From Streptomyces geranii (GTDB lineage Bacteria; Actinomycetota; Actinomycetes; Streptomycetales; Streptomycetaceae): 64,000 bases of DNA. Of the stretch, positions 10,322-20,801 are shown one piece after another (the first letter of the stretch is position 1; the number at the start of each line of letters is the position of its first letter). The position numbers and the translations under genes were made by a program. The notes beneath the pieces are model-generated. The model was not told the origin of the DNA, did not search any database, and was given only the letters and a program-made list of their open reading frames with translations. The stretch is from NCBI RefSeq assembly GCF_002954775.1, contig NZ_PJME01000011.1, positions 124,001 through 188,000 on the forward strand, written 5' to 3'.

Positions 10322-11172
10322 GCGTTCGCCCCCTCTTCGATCTCGCGCCCGGCGTACAGCGCCGCCGCCATCCGCATCCCCTCGGACCAGGCCACCGGTC
10401 CGACCTCCGGCAGTTTCAGCGAGCCGGAGCCGTCGCTGAAGGACAGGGCTCCGGTCTCCGCCTCGTAGTCCCAGGGCTCCCCGATCCACACCCAGGCCTC
10501 GACGGTGCTCGCGCCCTCGCGCACCCGGCGGGTGACATAGCCGCCCGAGACGCGGTAGCCGAGCGAGGTGGCCCGGGCCGCCATGGAGGAGCGGTAGAGC
10601 CTGCCCCCGGCGAAGTCCGTCACCGCCGTCGCCTTCGCGTCCAGCTCAGCGGGCTTGTGCCAGGTGGCCCGGTGTATCTGCTCGACGCGCTGGGTTATCC
10701 CCAGTTCGGCCGCGAACTCCCGCAGGTCCTCCAGGTCGGGCAGCAGCACCGGGTGCGGCAGGGTGACCGTGCGGGGCGCCAGCCGGACCGTCTCGCCGTC
10801 CAGGTTCACCACCCGCAGTTCGCCCGACGAGGTGGCGTCGCGCAGGAAACCGACCTCGTGGTCGTCGCCGACGACCACGAGGTCGCGCAGCGCCGACTGC
10901 CAGGCCTCGTCGGGCCATACGCGGGCGAGCAGTTCCGTGGGCACGGGCAGTGACGACACCATCCAGGTGTCCACCTGCGCCTCGCACGCCGAGGCATGCC
11001 TTTCCAGCCACTCGGCGAACCGGCGCAGCCGGTCGACCTCCGGATGGTCCTTGAGCGCCTTCGGCAGCGACTTCAACTGCCGCCCCGCCGCCCGGCCCGC
11101 GGTGGCCCTGGCCGCCACGCGCCCCTCCACCAGGGCGACTTCGTACCCGTCTCCCGCAGCCAGCCAGCCCAT
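10318..11172 (-). CDS. DUF4132 domain-containing protein
   Basis: This protein of about 284 aa begins MGWLAAGDGYEV and resembles the DUF4132 domain that forms the C-terminus of E. coli MolR/YehI, with conserved segments of the type LPKALKD, TDFAGGRLYRSS and AWVWIGEP. The start at 11172 is preferred because GGAAGG lies 8 nt upstream. An in-frame ATG at 11190 has no comparable site. It is the first gene of the operon that continues with the 1707-aa protein, MoxR and the DUF5682-VWA fusion, and its stop overlaps the next start. No function is established for DUF4132; the genetic link to MoxR/VWA proteins is the main clue. Confidence 0.8.
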   Translation of the reverse strand: MGWLAAGDGYEVALVEGRVAARATAGRAAGRQLKSLPKALKDHPEVDRLRRFAEWLERHASACEAQVDTWMVSSLPVPTELLARVWPDEAWQSALRDLVVVGDDHEVGFLRDATSSGELRVVNLDGETVRLAPRTVTLPHPVLLPDLEDLREFAAELGITQRVEQIHRATWHKPAELDAKATAVTDFAGGRLYRSSMAARATSLGYRVSGGYVTRRVREGASTVEAWVWIGEPWDYEAETGALSFSDGSGSLKLPEVGPVAWSEGMRMAAALYAGREIEEGANA

Positions 11173-11434
11173 GGGCCCCACCTTCCGCATCCGGACAACT
11201 CGAAATCCGCACAGCCCGGCCCTGATCCGGCACGCTGTGTGACGACGAGGAGAACGCTACGGGCACCCACTGACAATCGGCCGGGCGCACCCCCCGCCGA
11301 CGTACGGAGAGTCAAGTCCCGGGCCCTCACCGGCACATCCGGGGAACCACGTACAAGCCCTACGTACTACCGCCCGGAAACCCCCCGCCCGCCGGACCCG
11401 GGGAATCCCGTACCCGGCGAGCGGCGAGCGGCGC

Positions 11435-13561
11435 TCAGACGACGGCGACGAACCCCCCGAAGGGTGCGGTGTCCACGGCGAACCCGTGCCCCCGCAGCAC
11501 GGTGTGCCGCAGACCGGGGTCGGTCGCCGACGCGTCGGCGAACAGCCGTACGGCGCGCGGGCGCCGGATGCCGAGTTCGCGCAGGTCGACGGTGAGCCGC
11601 CGCGCCTGCCCGGTGGGCGGGGCGTAGTCGGCGGCGGCGGAGTCGAGGCCGGGCGAGATGGTCAGCGTCCTGCCGTTCACCCCGGCGACGTACCAGGTAC
11701 GGCCCTTGCGGCGGGCGACGACGACATGGCTGCCGGGGTCGGCGTCCAGGAAGCGGGTCTCGTCCCAGGCGACCGGGACGGTGCCGAGCAGTTCGCGCAC
11801 CTCGGGCGACTGGCCGAGATAGGCCTCGGGGCTGTCGGCGAAGCCGTTGAAGCCGGACTGGTAGACCACGGTCAGGGCCAGTTCGTGGGCGTCGCTGGTG
11901 CGGCGCGGGCTCTGCGGGAGGGCGTACGGGGAGAGCAGGGTGGTGCCGTAGTCGAAGCAGCCGACGATGTTGCGGGTGACGGCCGCGATGGTGGTCTGCT
12001 CGGGCAACTGGTCGGTGTACGCCTTGGTGTTGGAGTAGTTCTCGCTGGCCATGCCCGCCTCGACGCCCAGCAGATGCGGGTAGGTGCGGTCCCAGCCGCG
12101 CGGGACGGTGGTGTTGTGCAGCACGATGTGCAGCCGGTGGCGGCCCGCGTCCTCGACGACCTCCCGCTGCCAGGCGAGGAGTCGCTGCTTGTCGGCCTCC
12201 CACATGTCGACCTTGACGCCCGCGACCCCGGCGTCGCGCAGCAGCCTGAACCGGGCGCGGCGGGTGACGGCGTCCACCATCAGGTCGCGCGGGGTGCTCG
12301 CGCCGTTGTTGTTGCCGCCGCCGGAGTTGTGCCAGAGGAAGACCTTCAGCCCGCGCGCGGCGGCCTCGGCGACGATGCGCTCCAGCGGTACGGCGTTGCC
12401 GTCGGCGTCGGTCATCCGGTCCCACTTGGCGTCGACGAGCGCGTACGGCCATCCCATGGCCCGGCCCAGCTCGAACCACTTGAGCGTGGCCTCCAGACTG
12501 GTCGGGCTGGTGTGGTCCATCAGCCAGCTGAACGTCGCCGCGCCGGGCCGCACCCACGAGGTGTCGTCCAGCGCGCAGGGCACCCCGAGGTCGGTGGCGA
12601 GGGTGGTGTCGGCGACCCGCGCGGCGCTGCGGCCCACCGCGAGGAACCGCCACGGCGTCTGCCAGGCCCCGCCGACCTGCGGCGTCCCGGGCCCGAGGGT
12701 GCCGAGCGCCTCGTCGTCGTGGGGGAAGGCGACGGTGTACGTCACCGTGCCGGCCGCCGGGTCCCGTACGGGCTGGGCGAGATGGCAGGCGGCGTACGTC
12801 CCGTCCATGCCGGACTCGCTGACCAGCACCCACCACTCGCGGCCCCCGCGCGCGGCGGTGCGGGCGAGCAGCGGGAAGGAGGCGCCGCGCGGCGAGACGG
12901 TGGCGTCGCCGAGGGCGGGAACCGCGTGTCCCGCGCGCGGGATGTACCACTCCTGGTACTTGGGCTTCTGCACGGTGTACGGCTGGGTGAACTGGGCGCC
13001 GCCGTCGGCCGGTACGCGCAGCGTCAGCCCGGTGGCCTCGCTGACGACGGTGTGCGTGAGGCCGTCGCCGCGATCGGGGAAGCGGTAGCGGAAGGCGACG
13101 CCCTCGTTGTCGGCCCGCAGCACGACCTCCATGAGCAAACCTTTGCCATTGCGCAGCGAGACCACGTGTTCGGTCATCCGCTTGCGCACCCGGGACACCT
13201 TGCCCTGGAGCAGTTCGTAGTCGACGGCGACCGTCCGCGAGCGCCCCCGGTCGGCGAGGGCGAGCCGTGAGGTGAAGTCGGCGTCGTCCAGGGTGAGTCC
13301 GAGCGGACCGGCCGGCACGACCTCGGTGCCGTCGACGGCGACGGCGTACGTCGCGACCCCCGTGTCCAGCCGGAACAGCAGCTCGACGCGGCCGTCGGGA
13401 GAGGTGACGGTCACCGTGCCGCTGTCCGGGGCGGTCCGCGCGGGGACCCGCTCGGCGGCCTGCGCGGAGGTCGCCGGCAGGGACCCGGCGACGGTCGCGA
13501 CCGCGGCCCCGGAGATGATGACGGTTCGCCTGGACGGTTTGCCGGAGCGATCGCTGCCCAC
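11435..13561 (-). CDS. Secreted glycoside hydrolase family 97 protein
   Basis: The preferred start is the GTG at 13561, with AGGGAG about 8 nt upstream, giving 708 aa. An ATG at 13600 is in frame but poorly placed. The N-terminus has a twin-arginine signal (PSRRTVIISG, residues 9-18) and an Ala-rich region ending near residue 35, so Tat export is likely. The rest matches GH97: an N-terminal beta-sandwich, then a (beta/alpha)8 barrel with KVDMWEADKQ (Asp452) and GWDRTYPHLLGVEAGMASE (Glu501, Glu507). GH97 enzymes act on alpha-glucosides or alpha-galactosides. Asp452 sits where retaining alpha-galactosidases carry their nucleophile, which hints at a retaining type but does not settle the substrate. 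It is a single gene with a strong terminator upstream and no obvious partner. Confidence 0.88.
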   Translation of the reverse strand: MGSDRSGKPSRRTVIISGAAVATVAGSLPATSAQAAERVPARTAPDSGTVTVTSPDGRVELLFRLDTGVATYAVAVDGTEVVPAGPLGLTLDDADFTSRLALADRGRSRTVAVDYELLQGKVSRVRKRMTEHVVSLRNGKGLLMEVVLRADNEGVAFRYRFPDRGDGLTHTVVSEATGLTLRVPADGGAQFTQPYTVQKPKYQEWYIPRAGHAVPALGDATVSPRGASFPLLARTAARGGREWWVLVSESGMDGTYAACHLAQPVRDPAAGTVTYTVAFPHDDEALGTLGPGTPQVGGAWQTPWRFLAVGRSAARVADTTLATDLGVPCALDDTSWVRPGAATFSWLMDHTSPTSLEATLKWFELGRAMGWPYALVDAKWDRMTDADGNAVPLERIVAEAAARGLKVFLWHNSGGGNNNGASTPRDLMVDAVTRRARFRLLRDAGVAGVKVDMWEADKQRLLAWQREVVEDAGRHRLHIVLHNTTVPRGWDRTYPHLLGVEAGMASENYSNTKAYTDQLPEQTTIAAVTRNIVGCFDYGTTLLSPYALPQSPRRTSDAHELALTVVYQSGFNGFADSPEAYLGQSPEVRELLGTVPVAWDETRFLDADPGSHVVVARRKGRTWYVAGVNGRTLTISPGLDSAAADYAPPTGQARRLTVDLRELGIRRPRAVRLFADASATDPGLRHTVLRGHGFAVDTAPFGGFVAVV

Positions 13562-13670
13562 TGGGTTTCTCCCTGTTGATGACGGTTGGTACGGCGTCAT
13601 CGTGCGCGCCGGTACCGAACCCAGGGCGGTCACCCAAGTGAAGAGTTGCTGAATGCCGATCAGCGGACAA

Positions 13671-13727
13671 CCGGTACGGCCCCGCCACCGACGGGCCGAG
13701 GGGCCGAAGGTGGCGGGGCCGTACCGG
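13671..13727 (-). terminator. Long hairpin after the cysteine desulfurase gene
   Basis: A 19-bp perfect stem (13671-13689 with 13709-13727) encloses a 19-nt loop. It lies 11 nt beyond the stop codon of the cysteine desulfurase gene and upstream of the GH97 start. There is no clear U tract, as is common for Streptomyces terminators. Confidence 0.75.
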
Positions 13728-13737
13728 GACGTGCGGG

Positions 13738-15706
<1,969 letters not shown>

Positions 15707-15732
<26 letters not shown>

Positions 15733-16645
15733 GGAACTTGTCCACCTCGACGTCGTCGAGCACGGCGAGCGCGTCCTCGGTGAGCACCGCGAGCGAGCAG
15801 TACAGGGAGACCAGGTAGGAGGCGATGGCGCTGCGGTCGATCTGCATGAACCGCACCGACAGGCCCATCCCCTGCTCCCCCGAGAGCCCGGGCTGGAACA
15901 GTCCGACCACGCCCTGGCGGGACTCGCCGGTGCGCATGAGCAGGAACTTGGTCCTGCCGTTCTCCACGGGGACCTTGTCCGAGGGGATGATCGGCAGCCC
16001 GCGCCAGGTCAGGAACTGCGAGCCGAACATGCTCACCGTGGCCGGCGGCACACCGCGCCGGGTGCACTCCCTGCCGAAGGCGGCGATGCCCTCCGGGTGG
16101 GTGAGGAAGAAGGCGGGCTGCTTCCACACCTTCGTGATCAGGGCGTCCAGGTCGTCGGGCGTGGGCGGCCCCGCCAGCGTGGAGATGCGCTGTGTGTCGG
16201 CGACGCTGGCCAGCATCCCGTACTCCGGGCTGTTGATCAGCTCACCCTCCTGGTGCTCCTTCACCGCCTCGATGGTCAGCCGCAGCTGCTGCGCGGTCTG
16301 GTCGTGCGGGCTGGAGTACAGGTCGGTGATGCGGGTGTGCAGGTCCAGGACCGTCTGGACGGCCTTGAGCCGGTACTCCCGGGGCTCCTGCGAGTAGTCG
16401 ACGAAGGTGTCGGGCAGCGGCGACTCGTCGTAGTTGTCGCACTCGATGCGCACCGACTCGGGGTGGACGACCTTGTTCACCCGGTAGATACCGGCCTCGA
16501 CCGGCACCCAGGACATCAGGTGCACCAGCCAGCGAGGCGTGATGGACACCATCTGAGGGACGGTCTTGGTGGCGTTCGCCAGGGTCCGCGCCGCGCGGTC
16601 GCTCACCGACATGGAACGTGACGGTGGATTCACAGCCGTGGTCAT
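15707..16645 (-). CDS. Family 2A encapsulin shell protein (SrpI-like)
   Basis: This 312-aa protein resembles Synechococcus SrpI and mycobacterial major membrane protein I, which are HK97-fold shell proteins of family 2A encapsulins. Recognisable stretches include VPQMVSITPRWLVHLMSWVPVEAGIYRVNKV near the N-terminus and FGSQFLTWRGLPIIPSDKVPV in the second half. I see no cyclic-nucleotide-binding insertion, which would mark family 2B. The start at 16645 has a good ribosome site (GGAAAGGAG). The shell should assemble into an icosahedral compartment enclosing the desulfurase encoded downstream. Work on other family 2A systems links them to sulfur storage. A LysR-type regulator gene is divergent and 167 bp away. 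Confidence 0.93.
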
Positions 16646-16812
16646 GCAACGTCTCCTTTCCGCGCCCGAGGGCCCAGGCACGTGCAAGTCGAAATATCCA
16701 TCAATGTCCAGCAATGTCTCGCACGAACTTTCCCACTCACCCTCCCAGCGGGCGTGGTAGCGGTCCAATGCGTGTTTTCGAGGCCGTCATCGAAGCTGGC
16801 TATGATTCGCGA
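16646..16812. promoter_or_regulatory. Divergent intergenic region, encapsulin / LysR
   Basis: This 167-bp region separates two divergent genes, which is the usual setting for a LysR-type regulator acting on its neighbour. An AT-richer stretch at about 16785-16815 includes GATTCGCGAATGATC, containing a short dyad next to the LysR start. I cannot assign -35/-10 elements with confidence. Confidence 0.4.
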
Positions 16813-17715
16813 ATGATCGACTTGAGTCGGTTGCGTGTGCTGGTCGCCGTCGCCCGCGAGGGCTCGATCACGGCAGCCGCCGAGGCGCTGCACTACGCCC
16901 AGCCGTCGGTGAGCCACCAGCTCGCCAAGCTGGAGGCCGAGGTCGGCGTGCCGCTGCTGCAGCGGATGGGGCGGGGCATCAGGCTCACCGAGGCCGGCCG
17001 CCTCCTGGTGGACCGCGCGGAGTCGATCCTCGCGCAGGTCGAGTCGGTGCACGCGGAGCTGGACGAGCTGGCGGGCCTGCGCACCGGCCGGGTCCGGCTG
17101 GCCGCCTTCCCCTCGGCGCTGGCCACCCTGGTCCCGCTCGCGGCGGCCCGCGTCTCCGTCGAACACCCCGGCGTCGAACTGACGCTCGTCGAGGCCGAAC
17201 CGCCGGACGCACTCGACGCCCTGCGCAACAACGACGTGGACGTGGCACTGATCTTCGAACACGGCGACCCGCCCCAGCGCGACCGCCGCGACACCACCAT
17301 GACCCCGCTGCTCGACGAGCCGCTGTACGTGGTCACCCCGGCGGACCGCGCCTGGGACGGCCCCCGCGCGGAGCTGGCCACCTACGCCGAAACCCGCTGG
17401 ATCGCGGGCTGCGAACGCTGCCGCGAACACCTCGTCGCGGCCTGCGGCCAGGCCGGCTTCTCCCCGGTCGTCGAGTTCGAGACCGACGACTACGTCGCCG
17501 TCCAGGCCCTGGTCGCGGCCGGCCTGGGCGTCAGCCTCCTCCCCGGCCTCACCCTCCTCGCCAACCGGCACCCGGGCGTCCGGCTCGACCGGATCCCCGG
17601 CATGCGCAGACAGGTCGTGGCGGCGGTGTACGGCAAACCCCCCGCGTCCCAGCCCGCCCAGGTGCTCCTCGACGCCCTCAAGGCAACCCTGTCCGAACCG
17701 AAATGGCCGTCCTGA
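16813..17715 (+). CDS. LysR-family transcriptional regulator
   Basis: This 300-aa protein has the LysR winged helix at residues 1-60 (ITAAAEALHYAQPSVSHQLAKLEAEVG) and a LysR substrate-binding domain after it. The ATG at 16813 fits family length; the open frame extends further upstream without similarity. It is divergent from the encapsulin/desulfurase pair and may control it, perhaps in response to a sulfur compound or oxidative signal; that is inference from position only. Its 3' end overlaps by 38 bp, tail to tail, a decayed second LysR gene. Confidence 0.9.
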   Translation: MIDLSRLRVLVAVAREGSITAAAEALHYAQPSVSHQLAKLEAEVGVPLLQRMGRGIRLTEAGRLLVDRAESILAQVESVHAELDELAGLRTGRVRLAAFPSALATLVPLAAARVSVEHPGVELTLVEAEPPDALDALRNNDVDVALIFEHGDPPQRDRRDTTMTPLLDEPLYVVTPADRAWDGPRAELATYAETRWIAGCERCREHLVAACGQAGFSPVVEFETDDYVAVQALVAAGLGVSLLPGLTLLANRHPGVRLDRIPGMRRQVVAAVYGKPPASQPAQVLLDALKATLSEPKWPS

Positions 17716-18105
17716 CACCCCCGACCTCGGCAACGGCCCGCCTGAGCGCGTGCCGACAGGCCCGGATCCCCGGGTGCGCACTGCGCCCACGCCGCACCGC
17801 CGTGAAGATCCTGCGCGTCCCCTGCCCCTGAGGCAGCTCCCCCAGTACGACGGTGGGGGCCCGGCCGCTCCACACCAGACCGGGCAGCAGGGCGACGGCA
17901 TGCCCCTGCTCGACGAGCCGCAGATGCAGCAGCACATCGGTGGACTCGAACCGGACGTCGGGTTCGAACCCGGCGTTGCGGCACAGGGTCATGGCCCAGT
18001 GCCGGGCGTTGGCACCCTCGGGCTCCATGACCCAGGGGTGACCGGCGAGGGAGCGCAGCGCGGCGACGGGGTCACCGTGGTGCTGCGCTCCCTCCGGCGC
18101 GCGGG
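17678..18105 (-). pseudogene. Truncated LysR gene (C-terminal half of ligand domain)
   Basis: Reading leftward from about 18105, the frame encodes a typical C-terminal half of a LysR ligand-binding domain (AGHPWVMEPEGANARHWA, VEQGHAVALLPGL). The HTH domain and first half of the ligand domain are absent. Upstream of about 18105 the frame continues, but only as antisense of the M20 fragment. The missing 5' part and the abrupt junction mark it as a remnant. The stop at 17678 overlaps the intact LysR gene. Confidence 0.75.
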
Positions 18106-18412
18106 CCGACGCCAGGTGTCCCTGACGACCCGCCGCCTGGCCAGAACGGCGTACGTCCCCTTCTCCGAGACCGTCCAAGACACCATCGCGAGGGCCGCCG
18201 AAGCCCACGCCCTGGACCACATCTCCCTGCTCTCGGGCGCGGGCCACGACGCCCAGGAGATCGCCGCGCTCTGCCCGACGGCCATGATCTTCGTACGGGG
18301 CGAGTACGACGGAATCAGCCACAGCCCACGCGAGTACTCGACCCCGGAGGCGTGCGCCGCGGGCATCAGCGTCCTGGCGACGACACTGCTCCGGCTGGCC
18401 GCACAGGACTGA
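18103..18412 (+). pseudogene. Truncated M20-family amidohydrolase (C-terminal fragment)
   Basis: About 100 residues match the C-terminus of M20 amidohydrolases of the N-carbamoyl-amino-acid / allantoate amidohydrolase type: SGAGHDAQEIAALCPTAMIFV followed by GISHSPREYS. The GAGHDA motif with its metal-binding His is intact, but about three quarters of the enzyme is missing. The left edge coincides with the broken edge of the LysR remnant. The two look like a former divergent regulator-enzyme pair whose shared 5' parts were deleted. Confidence 0.75.
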
Positions 18413-18481
18413 CCGGGGGCCTGGGGATCCAGCGACGCCATGAACGTTTCTCCTGGTCAGCGGGCTGTTCGCTGATCACAC

Positions 18482-18940
18482 ATGGCAGTGAATCGATCGG
18501 CGCTGCTGTAACCGGCCGACGCAGGAGCACTCGTCCTCGGCACGGCCACGGGCGCGCACGCCGGCGCGATCGGATCGGCTCCTGTGCGCACCTTCGAGTA
18601 CAGCGTGGGCGGTGTCACGATGAAGATTCCGACCGGCTGTATGTTCACGCACGTCATCCGGGGCAGCGGCAAGAAGATCACGTATCAGAATGCCGGCGTC
18701 GACTGTGCCTTCGTCGGAGCGCTGAGCAGCGGTTTCTGCAACTGGCGTATCGACTTCACCTATTCCGACACCGAAAACCGCCTCTACCGCACCTCGCGCG
18801 GCAGGACGCACACCGAGTGCAAGATCGACCCGATGCGGAACAACTCTCCTCAGACACTGCCTCGTTATGGCAAGGCATGCGCCCACCTCTCCGTCAGCGG
18901 AGCTCGGCGCGTGACGCAGTGCCACCACATCACGAAGTGA
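18482..18940 (+). pseudogene. Small Cys-containing secreted protein with stop in signal peptide
   Basis: From the ATG at 18482 the frame reads a short signal-peptide start (MAVNRSALL), then TAA at 18509-18511. It then continues in the same frame with ALVLGTATGAHAG, a hydrophobic segment with an Ala-x-Ala cleavage site, and a mature part of about 120 residues. The mature part has five cysteines and ends at TGA 18940. As read, export is interrupted. A GTG at 18584 would give a 118-aa protein without signal peptide and without a ribosome site, which is less likely. No family is recognised. The alternative to a pseudogene is a sequencing error at the TAA. Confidence 0.5.
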
Positions 18941-18947
18941 GTTGTTC

Positions 18948-19193
18948 ATGATCGCGCATCAGCAGGGGCCGGATTCAGGCCAGGCATGGAAAACACGGCG
19001 CCGCCGAACCGGTATCACCGCGTTCCTCACCGGCCTCGTCGTCACACTCGCCTTCTTCGCCTTCTTCCCGGGCCTGCCGCACGTCATCGACTGGGGAGCA
19101 ATTCTCGTGTCCCTCGCAGTGGGCGGACTCGCCCAATGGGCCTGCCGGTCGTGGATCACGAGAACGGCGAAGGAGAAACCCGAACACATGTGA
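18948..19193 (+). CDS. Small two-helix membrane protein
   Basis: This 81-aa protein has a basic segment (KTRRRRTG) followed by two hydrophobic helices (ITAFLTGLVVTLAFFAFF and GAILVSLAVGGLAQWA) and a charged tail. The ATG lies 7 nt after the stop of the Cys-containing protein gene, so the two probably share a transcript. A perfect hairpin follows 4 nt after its stop. Function is unknown. Confidence 0.6.
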   Translation: MIAHQQGPDSGQAWKTRRRRTGITAFLTGLVVTLAFFAFFPGLPHVIDWGAILVSLAVGGLAQWACRSWITRTAKEKPEHM

Positions 19194-19197
19194 CCAC

Positions 19198-19229
19198 CTC
19201 GGTGGAGCCGACTACGGGGCTCCACCGAG
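19198..19229. terminator. Bidirectional terminator hairpin
   Basis: A 12-bp perfect stem (19198-19209 with 19218-19229) with an 8-nt loop lies between the convergent small membrane protein gene and the end of the exopolysaccharide operon. Confidence 0.75.
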
Positions 19230-19261
19230 ACCGGCACCGCAGGTGACAAGGTCAGCGGGGT

Positions 19262-20119
19262 TCAGCAGGGGCTGCGCCAGCGGCCCAGGTCGAGTCGTTT
19301 GCGCATCGAGTCGAGGCCGAGGCGCTTGGCGATCGGGCAGAACGAGCGCTTCGGCTCGCTGTACTCCACGTGGAAGACGGCCTTGTCCGCCTTGATGAAG
19401 GGACTCAGCGACGCGCATTCGTCGTACTCCGCGCACTGCTCGTTGACCGCGAAATCGAAGTCACCGACCAGTTCGGGGATCTGCTCCAGGTCGTTCTTGA
19501 GGCCCACCGCCAGGCCCCGTTCGTGTGCGAGGGCCGCGATCATGCGGTTGTACGCGAGCTGGTGGGCGGCGGTCAGCGGGAAGCCGGTGTTGTTGGTGTA
19601 GCCGTCGAGGAGGTCGGGCTCGACGGCGTCGAAGCCCTTCGCCCGGCACATGTCGAAACGTGCGGCCATGATGGGGCGGAGCACCGAGCGGCGGCGGATG
19701 TCGAGCCAGCGCTCGCCGTGCCAGCCGTCGGAGCGGCCCAGGACGGAGGCCGGGAAGGCGCCCCGGTCGGGGCGGAAGGACTCCCAGGCACCGGCGTTGA
19801 TGTAGCAGATGACCTTGCGACCGCTCTTGTGCAGGCGCCGCACGACGGCGGCGCTGTTCTCGAAGCCGTCGATGTCGTAGACGGGGACGGCTACGCGGGT
19901 GTCGACGGTGCCACTGAGCTGCCACTGCCAGGCCGTGCCGGGGCGCGGTTGCCAGCGCCCGGCCGACAGGTGTTCGTCGGGAGCGCGGTCCGGGGTACGG
20001 TCCGGGGTGCCGTCCGGGGTGGTGACGCACCCGGTGAGCAGTCCCGCGAGCGCTCCCGTGAACAGCAGGTACACGACGGACAGCAGGAGCGGCGGGCGGC
20101 GGCGGGTCGCGAACCTCAT
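19262..20119 (-). CDS. GH114 endo-alpha-1,4-polygalactosaminidase-like lipoprotein
   Basis: This 285-aa protein has a lipoprotein signal with lipobox LLTGC (Cys31), then a Thr/Pro/Asp linker, then a GH114 domain. Two GH114 signature segments are present: DAVEPDLLDGY (Glu167, Asp169) and AVNEQCAEYD (Glu227). Fungal Ega3 and the hydrolase domain of Pseudomonas PelA belong to this fold and cut alpha-1,4-linked galactosamine polymers. It should act outside the membrane on the polymer made by the operon, trimming or releasing chains. It is the last gene, 13 bp after the spherulin-4-like gene and before a terminator. Confidence 0.87.
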   Translation of the reverse strand: MRFATRRRPPLLLSVVYLLFTGALAGLLTGCVTTPDGTPDRTPDRAPDEHLSAGRWQPRPGTAWQWQLSGTVDTRVAVPVYDIDGFENSAAVVRRLHKSGRKVICYINAGAWESFRPDRGAFPASVLGRSDGWHGERWLDIRRRSVLRPIMAARFDMCRAKGFDAVEPDLLDGYTNNTGFPLTAAHQLAYNRMIAALAHERGLAVGLKNDLEQIPELVGDFDFAVNEQCAEYDECASLSPFIKADKAVFHVEYSEPKRSFCPIAKRLGLDSMRKRLDLGRWRSPC

Positions 20120-20132
20120 GTGGTTCCCCTCC

Positions 20133-20801
20133 TCATGTGGTTCCCCTTCTCAGGGCGGGGGGCAGGGCGGCCCAGGGGTTCGCGCCCGCACCCGGTACCG
20201 CGCAGTGGACGCCGGCCCGTCGGTTCCGTGCGGTGCGGGCGGCGAGGTCGCACAGGCCGTCGGGGATGCCGTGGATCAGATGACAGAAGCGGGTCGGCGG
20301 GTACGCCTCGGTCCAGGGCGGCGTGGCCGAGGCGAGGTAGGTCTGCCAGTCCCCTTCGAAGGTGACCAGCAGATCGGCGACGGAGGCGTAGCCGGGGTCA
20401 GGGTGGATTCCCGGGTTGAGCACGACGGTGCCGGCGCCGAGGTCGCGGGCCTCGTCGGCCAGCGCGCGGTAGTACGGCAGCTGGCCGGCCTCGGCACCGG
20501 CCTGGTCGAGGAAGACGCCGTCGGTCCCGTACCAGCTGATGTGCCAGCGCAGCTCGTCGAGCACCGTCTGCCGGGGACGGGTGCCGTAGGCGGTGTCGAG
20601 GTATCCGAGCACGCGGATGCCCGCCGTACGCAGCGCCCCGGCGGCTGCGGTGAAGGCCGGGTCGCGGGTCGCGCCGGGGCCGTCGGCGACGTTGAGGACG
20701 ACGCCGTACAGCCGCGACGGGACCCGCGTCAGGGCCTGCCATGCCGCTGGGTCCACGGCGGGGTGGACGTACAACGGAACGAGCAGTCGGCCGTGTGTCA
20801 T
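20133..20801 (-). CDS. Spherulin-4 / Sph3-like (GH135-type) glycoside hydrolase
   Basis: This 222-aa protein starts at the ATG at 20801, overlapping the TGA of the upstream epimerase (ATGA). It matches the spherulation-specific family 4: LLVPLYVHP at the start, a GVFLDQ strand end (Asp99, Gln100) and DLLVTFEGDW (Glu149). Fungal Sph3 cuts galactosaminogalactan and is needed for its production. Sph3 has Asp-Glu where this protein has Asp-Gln, so one of the acidic positions differs. No signal peptide is visible, so the protein is either cytosolic or exported in an unusual way. It sits directly before the GH114 gene. Confidence 0.85.
   Translation of the reverse strand: MTHGRLLVPLYVHPAVDPAAWQALTRVPSRLYGVVLNVADGPGATRDPAFTAAAGALRTAGIRVLGYLDTAYGTRPRQTVLDELRWHISWYGTDGVFLDQAGAEAGQLPYYRALADEARDLGAGTVVLNPGIHPDPGYASVADLLVTFEGDWQTYLASATPPWTEAYPPTRFCHLIHGIPDGLCDLAARTARNRRAGVHCAVPGAGANPWAALPPALRRGTT

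Noticed and set aside
5186..10468. Plus-strand open frame of 1760 codons
   Set aside because: Antisense shadow of the 1707-aa protein gene, caused by high G+C.
16646..16812. Small gene between encapsulin and LysR
   Set aside because: Frames there are extensions of the two divergent genes without a ribosome site.
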